Part shown: in pieces, positions 43,586 through 56,708 of the stretch
How positions within the stretch are numbered: the first letter of the stretch is position 1
Layout of the letters: the number at the start of each line of letters is the position of its first letter
NCBI RefSeq assembly: GCF_001544575.2
Contig: NZ_FCNY02000012.1
Coordinates: 124,001 to 188,000, forward strand
DNA from: Caballeronia cordobensis
Lineage (GTDB): Bacteria; Pseudomonadota; Gammaproteobacteria; Burkholderiales; Burkholderiaceae
Length of the DNA: 64,000 bases
Reading direction: 5' to 3'
The notes under the pieces: generated by a model
What the model was told of the DNA's origin: nothing
The model's database searches: none
The model's input: the letters and a program-made list of their open reading frames with translations, nothing else
Position numbers and translations under genes: made by a program

Positions 43586-43647
43586 GGCGAAGCATCAAGC
43601 AACGTGCGTGCCGGGCTATCCGGGCACGCGTGGCCGCCGTCGCGAGA

Positions 43648-44385
43648 TCAGGGCAGCGCGAGCGCCGCCGCGCCTTCGGACGCAGCCCAGCGCTCCTTCA
43701 CGGACCAGCGCTCGTCGGTGCCCGGCTGGACGATCGTGAGCCGCCCTTCCGATGCGAACGCCGCCGTATCGATGAAAACCTGCGAGCCGATCTGCCTCAC
43801 GGCGCGCATCGGCGTGTGACCGCAATACGTCGTCGACAAACCGATTTGCCGCGACGGGTCCGCGTGGCCGAGCGCGAGACCGCGGCCCCACAAGATCTGA
43901 TTGCGCGCATCGTCGGAGAATTCGGCGGCGTCGAGTTCGGCGTCGCTGCCGAAGAATTCCGCGTGCAGCACGTTGAAGCGCTGCGTCCCCTCGCCCACGA
44001 TACGCACGAGCGGCAGTTTTTCGAGCCGCACGGCGAGCGCGGCGAGTTCGTCGTCCGTGAGCGTTTCGGCCCACGCGCCGCCAATCGCGTACCACGACTG
44101 ACGCCGCATCGTGCCGGCCGCGACCGACATCAGCGCATCTTCGTGATTGCCGCGCACGGCATAGAACCACGGCTTGTCGATGAGATCGACCGCCGCGAGC
44201 GAATCCGCGCCACGATCGACGAGATCGCCGACGGAAAACAAACGATCCCGCTCCGCATCGAAGCCGATTTCGTGCAGCAGATAGCGCAGCGCATCGACGC
44301 AGCCATGCAGATCGCCGACCACGAAGTCGCGGCCGACGTCATTGGCAGGATGTCTGCATACGATAGGAAAGGTAGGATCGTTCAT
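43648..44385 (-). CDS. Metallophosphoesterase (PPP-family protein phosphatase-like)
   Basis: The 245-residue protein has the metal-binding motifs in order: GDLHGCVDAL, SVGDLVDRGADSL, RGNHEDAL, and CGHTPMRAV with the final His. This is the set of bacterial lambda-phosphatase/PphA-like serine-threonine phosphatases. It may also hydrolyse diadenosine tetraphosphate (ApaH relatives share the fold), so substrate is uncertain. No kinase is nearby. Confidence 0.85.
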   Translation of the reverse strand: MNDPTFPIVCRHPANDVGRDFVVGDLHGCVDALRYLLHEIGFDAERDRLFSVGDLVDRGADSLAAVDLIDKPWFYAVRGNHEDALMSVAAGTMRRQSWYAIGGAWAETLTDDELAALAVRLEKLPLVRIVGEGTQRFNVLHAEFFGSDAELDAAEFSDDARNQILWGRGLALGHADPSRQIGLSTTYCGHTPMRAVRQIGSQVFIDTAAFASEGRLTIVQPGTDERWSVKERWAASEGAAALALP

Positions 44386-44631
44386 GCGCCGATGATAGCG
44401 CGGCTCAATTGCGCCGTGTGCGGGCTAAATCGCTTTTGCCCCTGCTCGGCAAGCGGCGCGAACACTCGTTACAGGCGCGTTACGCGCGTGAGCATGCGGC
44501 ATGTAAAAGCTGCTGATCGCGCGACTGAGAGCACGTAGTTATTGCGCGATGGAAGATCAGCTTGCTGAAAGACTAAACAGCAATAATCGCGGGCATCGAG
44601 CCACCCTGCTTCTCATGCGGACAACCACGAC

Positions 44632-45288
44632 ATGAAGCATTTCCTTCCGCCCGTCCTGCGCAACCGGCCGCGCGCCTTGATCGGCCTGCTGGCCGGTTGC
44701 GTGGTCGCGGCTCTGGTTCCGGCGCACATCCGGCCGACGGCGCGCGCGCTGATCGGCTGGGATTCGGCGGTATGGCTCTATCTCGCGCTCATCTGGCTGC
44801 AGATGGCGACGGCGCGCCAGACCGACGTGCAGGCGCTCGCCGAGCGCGAAGACGAGAACGCCGCGACCGTGCTGATGGTCGTGAGCATCGCGGCGATCGC
44901 GAGCATCGTCGCGATCGTCGTCGAGCTCGCGGCGGCGAAGAGCCTCGGCGCCAGAGCCTTGCCGCACTATCTGCTGACCGCCGCGACGATGCTCGGCGCG
45001 TGGTTCCTCATCCCGACGATGTTCACGCTGCACTATGCGCGGCACTACTATCAGTCGCCGGCAGGAGACCCCGCGCTGCGCTTTCCCGACAAGCATCTGA
45101 AGCCCGATTACTGGGACTTCCTTTACTTCTCCTTCACGATCGCGGTCGCATCGCAAACGGCCGATATCGCGCTCGGCTCGACGTCCGCGCGCCGCGCCGC
45201 GCTCGCGCAATCGGTGATGTCGTTCTTCTTCAATCTCGCCGTGCTCGGCTTGTCGATCAACATCGCCGCGAGCATGGTCGGCGGCTGA
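44632..45288 (+). CDS. DUF1345 membrane protein
   Basis: The 218-residue protein has about five hydrophobic segments and the family motifs WDSAVWLYLALIWL, FTLHYARHYY and DYWDFLYFSFTIAVASQTADIAL, which mark DUF1345. Function unknown, inner membrane. A strong inverted repeat lies after the stop. Confidence 0.85.
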   Translation: MKHFLPPVLRNRPRALIGLLAGCVVAALVPAHIRPTARALIGWDSAVWLYLALIWLQMATARQTDVQALAEREDENAATVLMVVSIAAIASIVAIVVELAAAKSLGARALPHYLLTAATMLGAWFLIPTMFTLHYARHYYQSPAGDPALRFPDKHLKPDYWDFLYFSFTIAVASQTADIALGSTSARRAALAQSVMSFFFNLAVLGLSINIAASMVGG

Positions 45289-45330
45289 AACGCCGCTGTC
45301 ACGCGCGCTCCATAAGCTCATGATTTGCGC

Positions 45331-45370
45331 CGTGTAAAAACGCGGCGCGCGCCGCTGTCAGTTTTACACG
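45331..45370. repeat. Nested inverted repeat / cruciform between DUF1345 and glgA
   Basis: CGTGTAAAA (45331-45339) pairs with TTTTACACG (45362-45370). The loop contains a 14-bp perfect palindrome GCGGCGCGCGCCGC (45342-45355). On RNA this could terminate the DUF1345 transcript; on DNA it could form a cruciform or be a regulator site. Confidence 0.6.
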
Positions 45371-45583
45371 CGGCACGCCCGTGCCATTTCACGTCTGCCG
45401 GATTGCAGCGCCGCCCGTCCTTTTACGCCATGAGCGGAATTGGACGTGCTGCAACGCACACGCACACCCCGCGCGTGGCACACCGATTGCTGCAATGCGC
45501 CAGCCCATTCAGACGAATTCCCGATCAGCATCCGCATGCGCGGCGTGACGCCCGCGCGATTCCGCTTCAACAGGAGCCCAACT

Positions 45584-47239
45584 TTGCCTCTGAACGTTCT
45601 GCTGGTCGCCTCCGAAGCCGTCCCGCTCGCCAAGACCGGCGGACTCGGCGACATGGTCAGCGCCTATGCCGCCGCGCTGCGCCAAGCCGGCATCGATGCA
45701 ATGATTCTGCTCCCCGCGTATCCGAACGCCATCGCTCAGGCGCAAGGCTTGACCAAGGTCGCCACGCTCACGGGCCTGCCCGGCGGCGATGCGTCGCTGC
45801 TGCGGGGCCGCATGCCCGACACCGGCGTGCCCGTCCTGCTGCTGCGCTGCGACACGCTGTTTGCACGCACCGGCCTGTATCAGGACGCACAGGGCCGCGA
45901 CTACACGGACAACGCGATCCGCTTCGCGACGCTCTCGGCCGCCGCGGTCAGAATCGCGCAAGGCGTTCGCGGCGTGAAGAAGCCGGACATCGTGCACGCG
46001 CACGACTGGCACACCGGCCTCACGCCGCTTCTGATGAAGCACGCCGGCGTGCACGCGAAGAGCGTTTTCACGATCCACAATCTGGCATTCCAGGGCAATT
46101 ACGCGCTCTCGCTTGGTGCGTCGCTCGGCGTCCCGCCGGAGTGGCTCGTGCATGCGTTCAACGACCCGAAGAGCATCGAGTTCTACGGCGCGTTGAGTCT
46201 GATGAAAGCGGGCATCGTCCACGCCGACCGCATCACGACCGTCTCCGAAACCTATGCGCGCGAAATCCTCACGCCGCGTTTCGGCCATCTGATGGAAGGC
46301 GTGCTGCAAAGCTGCGCGGACAAGCTGTCGGGCGTCGTGAACGGCATCGACGAAACGACGTGGAACCCCGCGAGCGATACGCTCATCGAACGCAATTATT
46401 CCTTCGACGATATGCGCGGCAAGCACGCCTGCAAGCGCGCGCTGCAACGCCGCTTCGGGCTGCCCGTCGATCCCTTCGCGCCGCTGATGGCGATCGGCAG
46501 CCGCATGACCGGGCAAAAGCTCGCCGATGTCGTGCTCGATGCGCTGCCGCGTCTCCTGCAGAAACATCCGCGCCTGCAACTGGCGGTCATCGGCAAGGGC
46601 GAGGCGTATATCGAGGCGGGCTTCAGAAAGCTCGCGCGCGAGTGGCCGGATCGTGTCGGCGTGCATATCGGCTATGACGAGCGCCGCGCCCACGCGCTGC
46701 ACGCGGGCGCGGATATCCTGCTGCACGCGAGCCGTTTCGAGCCATGCGGCCTCACGCAGATGTACGCGATGCGCTACGGCACGCTGCCGGTCGCCTCGCG
46801 CGTGGGCGGTCTGGCCGACACGATCGTCGATGCGGCGCAAAACGCGGCGCGCATCGCGCATGCCGTCTATCGTGCGCCGATGATGCTGCGCGACGGAACG
46901 CATGACATGCCGATCCCGTCGAGCCCCGCGCCGCGCGACATGAGCGCGCCCACCGGCTTTCTTTTCGATGGCGAGCAGGCCGGCGATATCGTCGGCGCCG
47001 CGAGCCGCGCGATCGATGCGTACATGCGTCCGCAGGCATGGCGCGCGCTGCAGCGCAACGCGATGTCGTGCGACTTCGGATGGAACGAAGCCGTGACGAC
47101 GATGGTCGCACTGTACGTCGGCCTGACCGACGCGCGTCCGAGCCGCACCGCATTGCGCGCGCGCCGCGTCCCCGACGTCATGCAAACGCCCGTGCCCGCG
47201 CACGGCCGGGAGGCGCATGCGCTCGTGCGCACTGCCTGA
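45584..47239 (+). CDS. glgA: Glycogen synthase GlgA
   Basis: GlgA extends alpha-1,4-glucan from ADP-glucose. The 551-residue GT5 enzyme has the N-terminal NDP-glucose loop KTGGLGD (from K17), VHAHDWHTGL and FTIHNLAFQGN in the acceptor domain. The C-terminal domain has SRFEPCGLTQMYAMRYGTLPVASRVGGL, with the conserved Glu. The frame is open back to 45440, but AGGAG stands before a TTG at 45584, and family proteins begin xxLNVLLVASE, so this start is preferred. No glgC (ADP-glucose pyrophosphorylase) is adjacent. Confidence 0.93.
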   Translation: MPLNVLLVASEAVPLAKTGGLGDMVSAYAAALRQAGIDAMILLPAYPNAIAQAQGLTKVATLTGLPGGDASLLRGRMPDTGVPVLLLRCDTLFARTGLYQDAQGRDYTDNAIRFATLSAAAVRIAQGVRGVKKPDIVHAHDWHTGLTPLLMKHAGVHAKSVFTIHNLAFQGNYALSLGASLGVPPEWLVHAFNDPKSIEFYGALSLMKAGIVHADRITTVSETYAREILTPRFGHLMEGVLQSCADKLSGVVNGIDETTWNPASDTLIERNYSFDDMRGKHACKRALQRRFGLPVDPFAPLMAIGSRMTGQKLADVVLDALPRLLQKHPRLQLAVIGKGEAYIEAGFRKLAREWPDRVGVHIGYDERRAHALHAGADILLHASRFEPCGLTQMYAMRYGTLPVASRVGGLADTIVDAAQNAARIAHAVYRAPMMLRDGTHDMPIPSSPAPRDMSAPTGFLFDGEQAGDIVGAASRAIDAYMRPQAWRALQRNAMSCDFGWNEAVTTMVALYVGLTDARPSRTALRARRVPDVMQTPVPAHGREAHALVRTA

Positions 47240-47593
47240 GCATGACGGCTTCAGTTGCTCCATAGTATTGCCTTGATGAAAGCGAGAGAGCCGGGCACGC
47301 GCCGGGCGCGGCACGCAACATGCTGCCTCGCCCCGTGCGAGCCCGAAGGAAATCACTTGGGGACCGCGGCGCCACCGGAGCGCGACCCGCGCTCGATGCA
47401 CGGTGCATCGCGAAACGCGGCAGGCAGGCGCCGATGATTCGAGCGGCGCCCGGGTGTAGTCTGAGTTCCGCCTGAAGTCCGCCCGCGATCGCCCACGTGC
47501 GGACCGGCTCTTCAGCCAGTTTGGCCCGTGAGCGTGATCGCGACCGATGCCCGCATCCCCGCCACCGCAGGACGACTCTGGAAAAGACGAACG
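47240..47593. other. glgA-glgE intergenic region with a 17-bp palindrome
   Basis: No supportable gene. CGATGCAC-G-GTGCATCG (47394-47410) is a near-perfect palindrome, plausibly a transcription-factor site. A TAGTCT-like -10 lies near 47457. GlgE may have its own promoter here. Confidence 0.45.
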
Positions 47594-50500
47594 ATGGAAA
47601 ACCATCAAGCTCATCATGCGTACGCGCCTCGTATCTACTTCATCGATCCCCTGCTCGTCGGCCCGCTCGCGAACTGGCCCGCCCAGTTCGAGCATGCAGC
47701 CGGCCTCGGCTTCGATCATGTCCTGATCGGCTCGCCGTTCGTGCCCGGCAGCAACGGGCATCGCGAGGCCGTCGCGGATCATCATCGGCTGCATCCCGTT
47801 TTCGAGTCCGATGCGAGCGCATCCGACGGCTTGCGCCAGCTCGCCGACGCCGCGAAGAAGCACAAGCTCACGCTGCTCGTCGATATCGTGATCGACCGCG
47901 TGAGCGCCGAAGGCGGGCTTTACGGCGAGAACAAGCACTGGTTCCAGCCGTTCGAAAGCGCCGATGCACGGCTCGATCCGCGCAAGCCGCCGCGTCAGCG
48001 CGATGTCGCGTGGGCGAATTTCGCCGATGGCGAAGCCGCGCATCATCTGACCGAATGGTGGGCGCGCGAGTTGAGCCTGCTCGCCGATGCGGGCGTCGGC
48101 GGCTTTCGCTTCGATGCGCCGCATGCCGTGCCCGCGCATGTGTGGCGCAGGCTCGGCGCGGCGGTGCGCGAGAAGCATCCCGAGACGCGCTGGCTCGCGT
48201 GGACCGTTGGCGTCACGCGTCACGACCTGCATGGTCTTGCCGACGCCGCGTTCGACGCCGTGTTTTCATCGACGCGCTGGTGGGACTTCAAGAGCGCATG
48301 GCTCTTCGATGAACACGCGGCCCTCGCGCGCATCGCAGCGCCGATCGCGTTTCCGGAAGATCCGTTCGGCGCACGTCTTATCGGCGATCTGTCGGACACG
48401 AGCGATACCGCGCTCGTCGAACGCGCCTACGCGCGCGCGCTCGACACGGCCGCCGCGCTCGGCACCGGCATCATGGTGCCGATGGGCTTCGAATACGGCG
48501 TCGGCCTGCCGATGTCGCCGCAATACGGCATCGCCGCGGAATACGAGCGCGCGAAGAACGAGAAGCGCATCGATCTCACGGCGCGCATCCGCCGCGCGAA
48601 CGATCTGCAACGCAATATCGGCACGCTCTCGAGCGTCGGCGAACTGCGCTCGCTGACGGGCGCGGGCACGCCGTACGCCGCGGTCATCCGCGCGGACGGC
48701 GGCGATCTGCGTCACAGCGAGAACGCGGTGCTCGCGATCGTCAATCCCGATCTCGTCGCGCCGGTGCATGTCGATACGCTGCATCTGCTCGAATCGGTGC
48801 CGGGCAATTACACGCGCTTCGCGCTCATCGACGACGCGATGGGCCGTGCCGAGCGGCTCGCGCCCTTCTCGCTCAAGGCGGGCGAAGTGCGCCTGTTCCG
48901 CGCGGAAGCCGAGCCGTACATTCTGCTCGCGCAGCCGCAGGTCAAGCGCGGCGCGAAGGCCGCCGACAAGAAGGCCGTCGCCGATGCGATCACGGCGCCG
49001 CGCGTGTCGATCGAAAGCGTGACGCCTTCGGTCGATCACGGGCGCTTTCCGGCCAAGCGCATCGTCGGCGAGGCGGTGGAGATTCAGGCGGCGATCTTCG
49101 CCGAAGGTCATGACAAGATCGCGGCTTCCGTGCAGTGGCGCGCCGCCGACGAAACCGTCTGGCACGAAGCGCCGATGCACGCCGTGCAGCCGGCCGGCCT
49201 CGATCTGTGGAGCACGCGCATTCCGCTCGAACGCGTGGGCCGTCACGAGTTCGTCGTGATGGCATGGCGCGACGATTACGCGTCGCTCGTCGATCACATG
49301 CAGAAGAAGCTGAAGGCGAATCAGACGGTCGAACTCGAAGTCGAGGAAGCGAAGCATCTGTTCGCGCTGATCCTCGCCGAAGTCAAGACCGCCGACGATC
49401 CCGACGCCGACAGCAAGCCGCTCGAAAAAATCGTCCAGGAATTCACGAAGGCCGAAGACGCGCGCAAGCTCGAACTCGTGCTCGCGCCCGCGACCGCGAA
49501 GGCCGTCGCGGCGGCAAGGCATCGGCCGTTCCTGTCGCGCGACCCGGTGGTGTATCGCATCGATTCGGAACGCGCGGCCGCGCGCTTTGCGTCGTGGTAC
49601 GAAATCTTCCCGCGTTCGATGAGCGACGACGTGAATCGCCACGGCACGTTCATCGACGTGATTGGCAAGATGCCGCGCATCCGCGAAATGGGCTTCGACG
49701 TGCTGTACTTTCCGCCGATCCATCCGATCGGCGTGGCGAACCGCAAGGGCAAGAACAACACGCTGACCGCGCAGCCCGGCGATGTGGGCAGTCCGTATGC
49801 GATCGGCGGCAAGGAAGGCGGTCACGATGCGCTGCATCCCGAGCTCGGCAATTTCGACGACTTCAAGCGCATGCTCGAAGCCGCACATGAACACGGCCTC
49901 GAGATCGCGCTCGACTTCGCGGTGCAATGCTCGCCGGACCATCCGTGGCTGAAGGCGCATCCGACATGGTTCGCGTGGCGTCCCGACGGCACGCTGCGCT
50001 ACGCGGAGAATCCGCCGAAGAAGTATCAGGACATCGTGAATCCGGACTTCTATGCGCAGGATGCCAAGCCCGATCTGTGGATCGCGTTGCGCGATGTCTT
50101 CCTGCACTGGATCGCGGCGGGCGTGCGCATCTTCCGCGTCGACAATCCGCATACGAAGCCGTTTCCATTCTGGGAATGGGCGATCGGCGACGTGCGCGCG
50201 CGCCATCCCGATGTGATCTTCCTCTCCGAAGCGTTCACGCGGCCGCGCGTGATGAACCGTCTCGCGAAGCTCGGCTTCTCGCAGTCGTACACGTATTTCA
50301 CGTGGCGCGAAAGCAAGCGCGACTTCATCGACTACATGCACGATCTCACGCAGACCGACGCGAAGGATTACTTCCGCCCGAACTTCTTCGTCAATACGCC
50401 GGACATCAATCCGCGCTTCCTGCAAAGCTCGGGGCGGCCGGGCTTCGTGATTCGCGCGGCGCTGGCGGCGACCTTGTCGGGACTCTGGGGCGTCTATAGC

Positions 50501-50992
50501 GGTTTCGAACTTTGCGAATCCGCCGCGCTGCCGAACAGCGAGGAATATCTGGACTCCGAGAAGTACGAGCTGAAGGCGTGGGACTGGAACCGGCCCGGCA
50601 ACATCGTGACCGAGATCACGGCGTTGAATCGCATTCGCCGTGCGAATCCCGCCTTGCAGACGCATCTCGGCGTGAACTTCCTGCCCGCGCATAACGATCA
50701 CATCCTGTTCTTCGAGAAGGCGAACGCATCGCGCGACAACGTCGTGCTCGTCGCGATCAATCTCGATCCGTTCAACGAGCAAGGCGCGGATATCGACTTG
50801 CCGTGGCAGACGCTCGAACGCTGGGGCGTACGTGAATGGGACGCGCTCGCGGTCGAAGATCAGGTGACGGGCGAACGATTCGAATGGCGCGGACGGCGTC
50901 AGCACGTGCGGCTCGACCCGCACTCGCTGCCGTTCGCGATCTGGCGCATTGCTCCGACATGGGGCTTGCCGAAGCCGCAGCCCGAAGAGTGA
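47594..50992 (+). CDS. glgE: Maltose-1-phosphate maltosyltransferase GlgE with an N-terminal pseudo-amylase domain
   Basis: GlgE transfers maltosyl from alpha-maltose 1-phosphate to alpha-1,4-glucan. The 1132-residue protein is longer than stand-alone GlgE (about 660-700). The C-terminal 650 residues hold the GlgE family: RFASWYEIFPRSMS, RVDNPHTKP with the nucleophile D850, and FLSEAFTRP with acid E879, the same 29-residue spacing as in Streptomyces GlgE. The N-terminal 430 residues look like a GH13 barrel but lack key residues: the usual Asn-His is DR at 101-102, and no acid Glu is recognisable after D174. The ATG at 47594 is preferred over a GTG at 47528. Confidence 0.93.
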   Translation: MENHQAHHAYAPRIYFIDPLLVGPLANWPAQFEHAAGLGFDHVLIGSPFVPGSNGHREAVADHHRLHPVFESDASASDGLRQLADAAKKHKLTLLVDIVIDRVSAEGGLYGENKHWFQPFESADARLDPRKPPRQRDVAWANFADGEAAHHLTEWWARELSLLADAGVGGFRFDAPHAVPAHVWRRLGAAVREKHPETRWLAWTVGVTRHDLHGLADAAFDAVFSSTRWWDFKSAWLFDEHAALARIAAPIAFPEDPFGARLIGDLSDTSDTALVERAYARALDTAAALGTGIMVPMGFEYGVGLPMSPQYGIAAEYERAKNEKRIDLTARIRRANDLQRNIGTLSSVGELRSLTGAGTPYAAVIRADGGDLRHSENAVLAIVNPDLVAPVHVDTLHLLESVPGNYTRFALIDDAMGRAERLAPFSLKAGEVRLFRAEAEPYILLAQPQVKRGAKAADKKAVADAITAPRVSIESVTPSVDHGRFPAKRIVGEAVEIQAAIFAEGHDKIAASVQWRAADETVWHEAPMHAVQPAGLDLWSTRIPLERVGRHEFVVMAWRDDYASLVDHMQKKLKANQTVELEVEEAKHLFALILAEVKTADDPDADSKPLEKIVQEFTKAEDARKLELVLAPATAKAVAAARHRPFLSRDPVVYRIDSERAAARFASWYEIFPRSMSDDVNRHGTFIDVIGKMPRIREMGFDVLYFPPIHPIGVANRKGKNNTLTAQPGDVGSPYAIGGKEGGHDALHPELGNFDDFKRMLEAAHEHGLEIALDFAVQCSPDHPWLKAHPTWFAWRPDGTLRYAENPPKKYQDIVNPDFYAQDAKPDLWIALRDVFLHWIAAGVRIFRVDNPHTKPFPFWEWAIGDVRARHPDVIFLSEAFTRPRVMNRLAKLGFSQSYTYFTWRESKRDFIDYMHDLTQTDAKDYFRPNFFVNTPDINPRFLQSSGRPGFVIRAALAATLSGLWGVYSGFELCESAALPNSEEYLDSEKYELKAWDWNRPGNIVTEITALNRIRRANPALQTHLGVNFLPAHNDHILFFEKANASRDNVVLVAINLDPFNEQGADIDLPWQTLERWGVREWDALAVEDQVTGERFEWRGRRQHVRLDPHSLPFAIWRIAPTWGLPKPQPEE

Positions 50993-51054
50993 CGGATGCA
51001 CGAGGCGTGATTCATCGACGTACGAAAGCACACCAAGAACATTGGAGCGAAACC

Positions 51055-54000
51055 GTGGATACAAGGGTGAAGCGCAACAAGAAGGCGTCGGTTCTCAGCG
51101 ACGATCCGCTCTGGTACAAGGACGCGATCATCTATCAGGTTCACATCAAGTCATTCTTCGATGCGAACAACGACGGCATCGGCGATTTTCCCGGCCTGCT
51201 CGCGAAACTCGACTACATCGCGGAACTGGGCGTCGATGCGATCTGGCTGCTGCCGTTCTATCCATCGCCGCGCCGCGACGACGGCTACGACATTGCCGAT
51301 TACCGCAACGTGCATCCGGACTACGGCACGATCGCGGACGTGAAACGCTTCATCCAGGAAGCGCACGCGCGCGGCATACGCGTGATCACCGAGCTCGTCA
51401 TCAATCACACGTCGGATCAGCATCCGTGGTTTCAGCGCGCGCGGCATGCAAAGCCGGGCTCGGCGCATCGCAACTATTACGTGTGGTCCGACACGGACAA
51501 GAAGTACGAAGAGACGCGCATCATCTTCATCGACACGGAGCCGTCCAACTGGACGCACGATCCGGTCGCGGGCCAGTACTACTGGCATCGTTTCTATTCG
51601 CACCAGCCCGATCTGAACTTCGACAATCCCGCCGTGCTCAAGGAAGTGCTTTCGGTGATGCGCTTCTGGCTCGACATGGGTATCGACGGGCTGCGGCTGG
51701 ATGCGGTGCCGTATCTCGTCGAGCGCGAAGGCACGAATAACGAGAATCTGCCCGAAACGCATGACATTCTGAAGAAGATTCGCGCGACGATCGACGCGGA
51801 GTATCCGAACCGCATGCTGCTCGCGGAAGCGAATCAGTGGCCGGAAGACGTGAAGGAGTATTTCGGCGACGAAGACGAATGCCACATGGCGTTCCACTTC
51901 CCGCTGATGCCGCGCATCTACATGTCGATCGCGAGCGAAGACCGCTTTCCGATCACCGACATCATGCGGCAGACGCCGGATCTCGGCACCACGAATCAAT
52001 GGGCGATCTTCCTGCGCAACCACGACGAGCTCACGCTCGAAATGGTCACGGACTCCGAGCGCGATTACCTGTGGAACACGTATGCGAGCGATCGCCGCGC
52101 GCGTCTGAACCTGGGCATTCGCCGCCGTCTCGCACCGCTGATGGAGCGCGACAGAAGGCGCATCGAACTGATCAACTCGCTCCTGCTGTCGATGCCGGGC
52201 ACGCCGGTCATCTATTACGGCGACGAGCTCGGCATGGGCGACAACATTCACCTCGGCGACCGCGATGGCGTGCGCACGCCGATGCAATGGTCGTCCGACC
52301 GCAACGGCGGCTTCTCGCGCGCCGACCCGGAACAGCTCGTGTTGCCGCCCGTGATGGGCTCGCTCTACGGCTATGACGCGGTGAACGTCGAATCGCAGAG
52401 CCGCGATCCGCATTCGCTGCTCAACTGGACGCGCAGGATGCTCGCGGTGCGCCGCTCGACGCACGCATTCGGACGCGGCACGATCCGTTTCCTGCGGCCC
52501 GCGAATCGCAAGATCCTGGCTTACGTGCGCGAGCTCGAAGGCCATCCGCCCATTCTGTGCGTTGCGAATCTTTCGCGCGCGCCGCAGGCGGTGGAACTCG
52601 ACCTGTCGGAATTCGAGAACTCGGTGCCGCTCGAAATGACCGCCGATTCGCCCTTCCCGGCCATCGGCAAGCTCACGTATCTGCTGACCTTCCCGCCCTA
52701 CGGCTTTCTGTGGTTCCAGCTTTGCCCCGGCAACCTGCGGCCCGCGTGGGCGCAGGCGCCTTCCGAACAGTTGCCCGAATTCGTGACGATGGTGATTCGC
52801 GCGGGCCAGACCGGACCGACGCCGGAGAACGTGCGGCTGCTCGAATCGGAAGTGCTGCCGAATTACCTGAGCAAGCGCCGCTGGTTCGCATCGAAGGATC
52901 AGAAGCTGCACGCGGTGCGCCTCGCCGCATTGACGACGATCGAAGGCGCGGGCTTCGCGTTCACCGAGATCGAAGCGGACGTCGGCGATCATTGCGAGCG
53001 CTATGTGCTGCCGCTTTCCATCGCGTGGGGCACGGAAACGACTTCGCCGCTCTACATGCAGCTTGCCCTGGCGCGCGTGCGGCGCAACCGCAACATCGGC
53101 CATCTCACCGATGCCTTCGCTGTGCCGCAATTCACCTACGGCGTGCTGCGCGGACTGAAGTCGCGCGCCGTCGTGCCGACCGTGCAGAAGAGCGAGATCC
53201 GCTTTATTCCGACCGCGCGTCTCGACGAACTCAACTTCTATCCCGCCGATCCGCCCGAAATCCGCTGGCTCGCGGCCGAGCAAAGCAATAGCTCCCTCGT
53301 GATCGCGGACAAGATCGTGCTCAAGCTCGTGCGGCGCGTCGTCGGCGGCATTCATCCGGAAGCGGAGATGAGCCGCTATCTGACGCAGCTCGGCTATGCG
53401 AACACCGGGCCGCTGTATGGCGAAGTGGTGCGCGTCGATCCGCAGGGCGTGCCGCATACGCTCGTCATCCTGCAGGGCTACATCGACAATCAGGGCGATG
53501 CGTGGAACTACGCGCTCGACTATCTGCGCCGCACCGTCGATGAACTCGCCGTCGCGGTCGAGCCCGACGAGCATCAGCATGAACGCGACGTGCAAGCCGA
53601 AGGTTTCCAGGGCTACGGCAATATCGCGGGCATCATCGGCAAGCGGCTGGGTGAACTGCACGTGGCGCTCGCATCGCCGACGGAAGACGAAGCGTTTTCG
53701 CCGCAACGCGCATCGCACGACGACGTGAAGGGCTGGATCGACGGCACGCTCGCGCTGCTCAACTCCGCGCTCGATATCCTCGCCAACAAGATGAGCGAAT
53801 TCGGCGAGCACGAGCGCTTCCTCGCGCAAAGCCTGCTCGATCGTCGCGACATGCTCGTCGATGCCGTGAAGAAGCTCGTCGCGCCCGGCGCGGATGCGCT
53901 GTGCATTCGCATTCATGGCGATTTCCATCTCGGCCAGGTGTTGATGGCGCAGGGCGACGCGTATCTGATCGACTTCGAAGGCGAGCCCGCGCGCGCCCTC

Positions 54001-54427
54001 GACGAGCGCCGCAGAAAGACGAGCCCCCTGCGCGATGTGGCAGGCCTCTTGCGTTCGCTGTCGTATGCGAGCGCGGCGGCGCAATCGACCACGGAGAACG
54101 CGCCCGCGCAGACGGCGGACCGCAAGCGCGCATTGTTCGAGCGGCTGCGCGCGTTCGCCGAGGAGAGCTTCTTGCGGGAGTACATGGCGGCGATCGCATC
54201 GTCGCCGGAAATCATCGCGGCCGAAGACGTGCTTCAACCGTTGCTCGATCTCTTCCTGATCGAAAAGGCCGCTTACGAAATCCGCTACGAAGCAGCGAAC
54301 CGGCCGACCTGGATCGGCCTTCCGTTGCGGGGTCTCGCGTCGCTCGCGAGCCGCTTGCTCGGCGACACGGGCGAGCCGCCCGCGCCCGGCACGCGGCCCG
54401 TGTTCGGAGCAACCAAGGACAATCCGG

Positions 54428-54453
<26 letters not shown>
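51055..54453 (+). CDS. treS: Trehalose synthase TreS fused to maltokinase
   Basis: TreS interconverts trehalose and maltose. The fused C-terminal maltokinase (Pep2/Mak) then makes maltose 1-phosphate for GlgE. The 1132-residue protein has a GH13 catalytic set (D216, E258, D324 in GLRLDAVPYL, LAEANQW and RNHDELTL). A kinase domain begins near residue 600 with LPNYLSKRRWFASKDQ; its Brenner-type catalytic HGDFHLGQ includes D956, and D973 lies in LIDFEGEPARAL. The start is GTG at 51055 with GGAG upstream. It ends inside glgB (26-bp overlap). Confidence 0.94.
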
Positions 54454-56665
<2,212 letters not shown>

Positions 56666-56708
56666 TGGGTTTGGTTTTTTTGTCGCTGGTCCCGTTTTGG
56701 TGTCGGTC

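Noticed and set aside
48266..51064. 932-residue minus-strand frame antisense to glgE
   Set aside because: Arg/His/Leu-rich composition with no family resemblance; mirror of a real gene.
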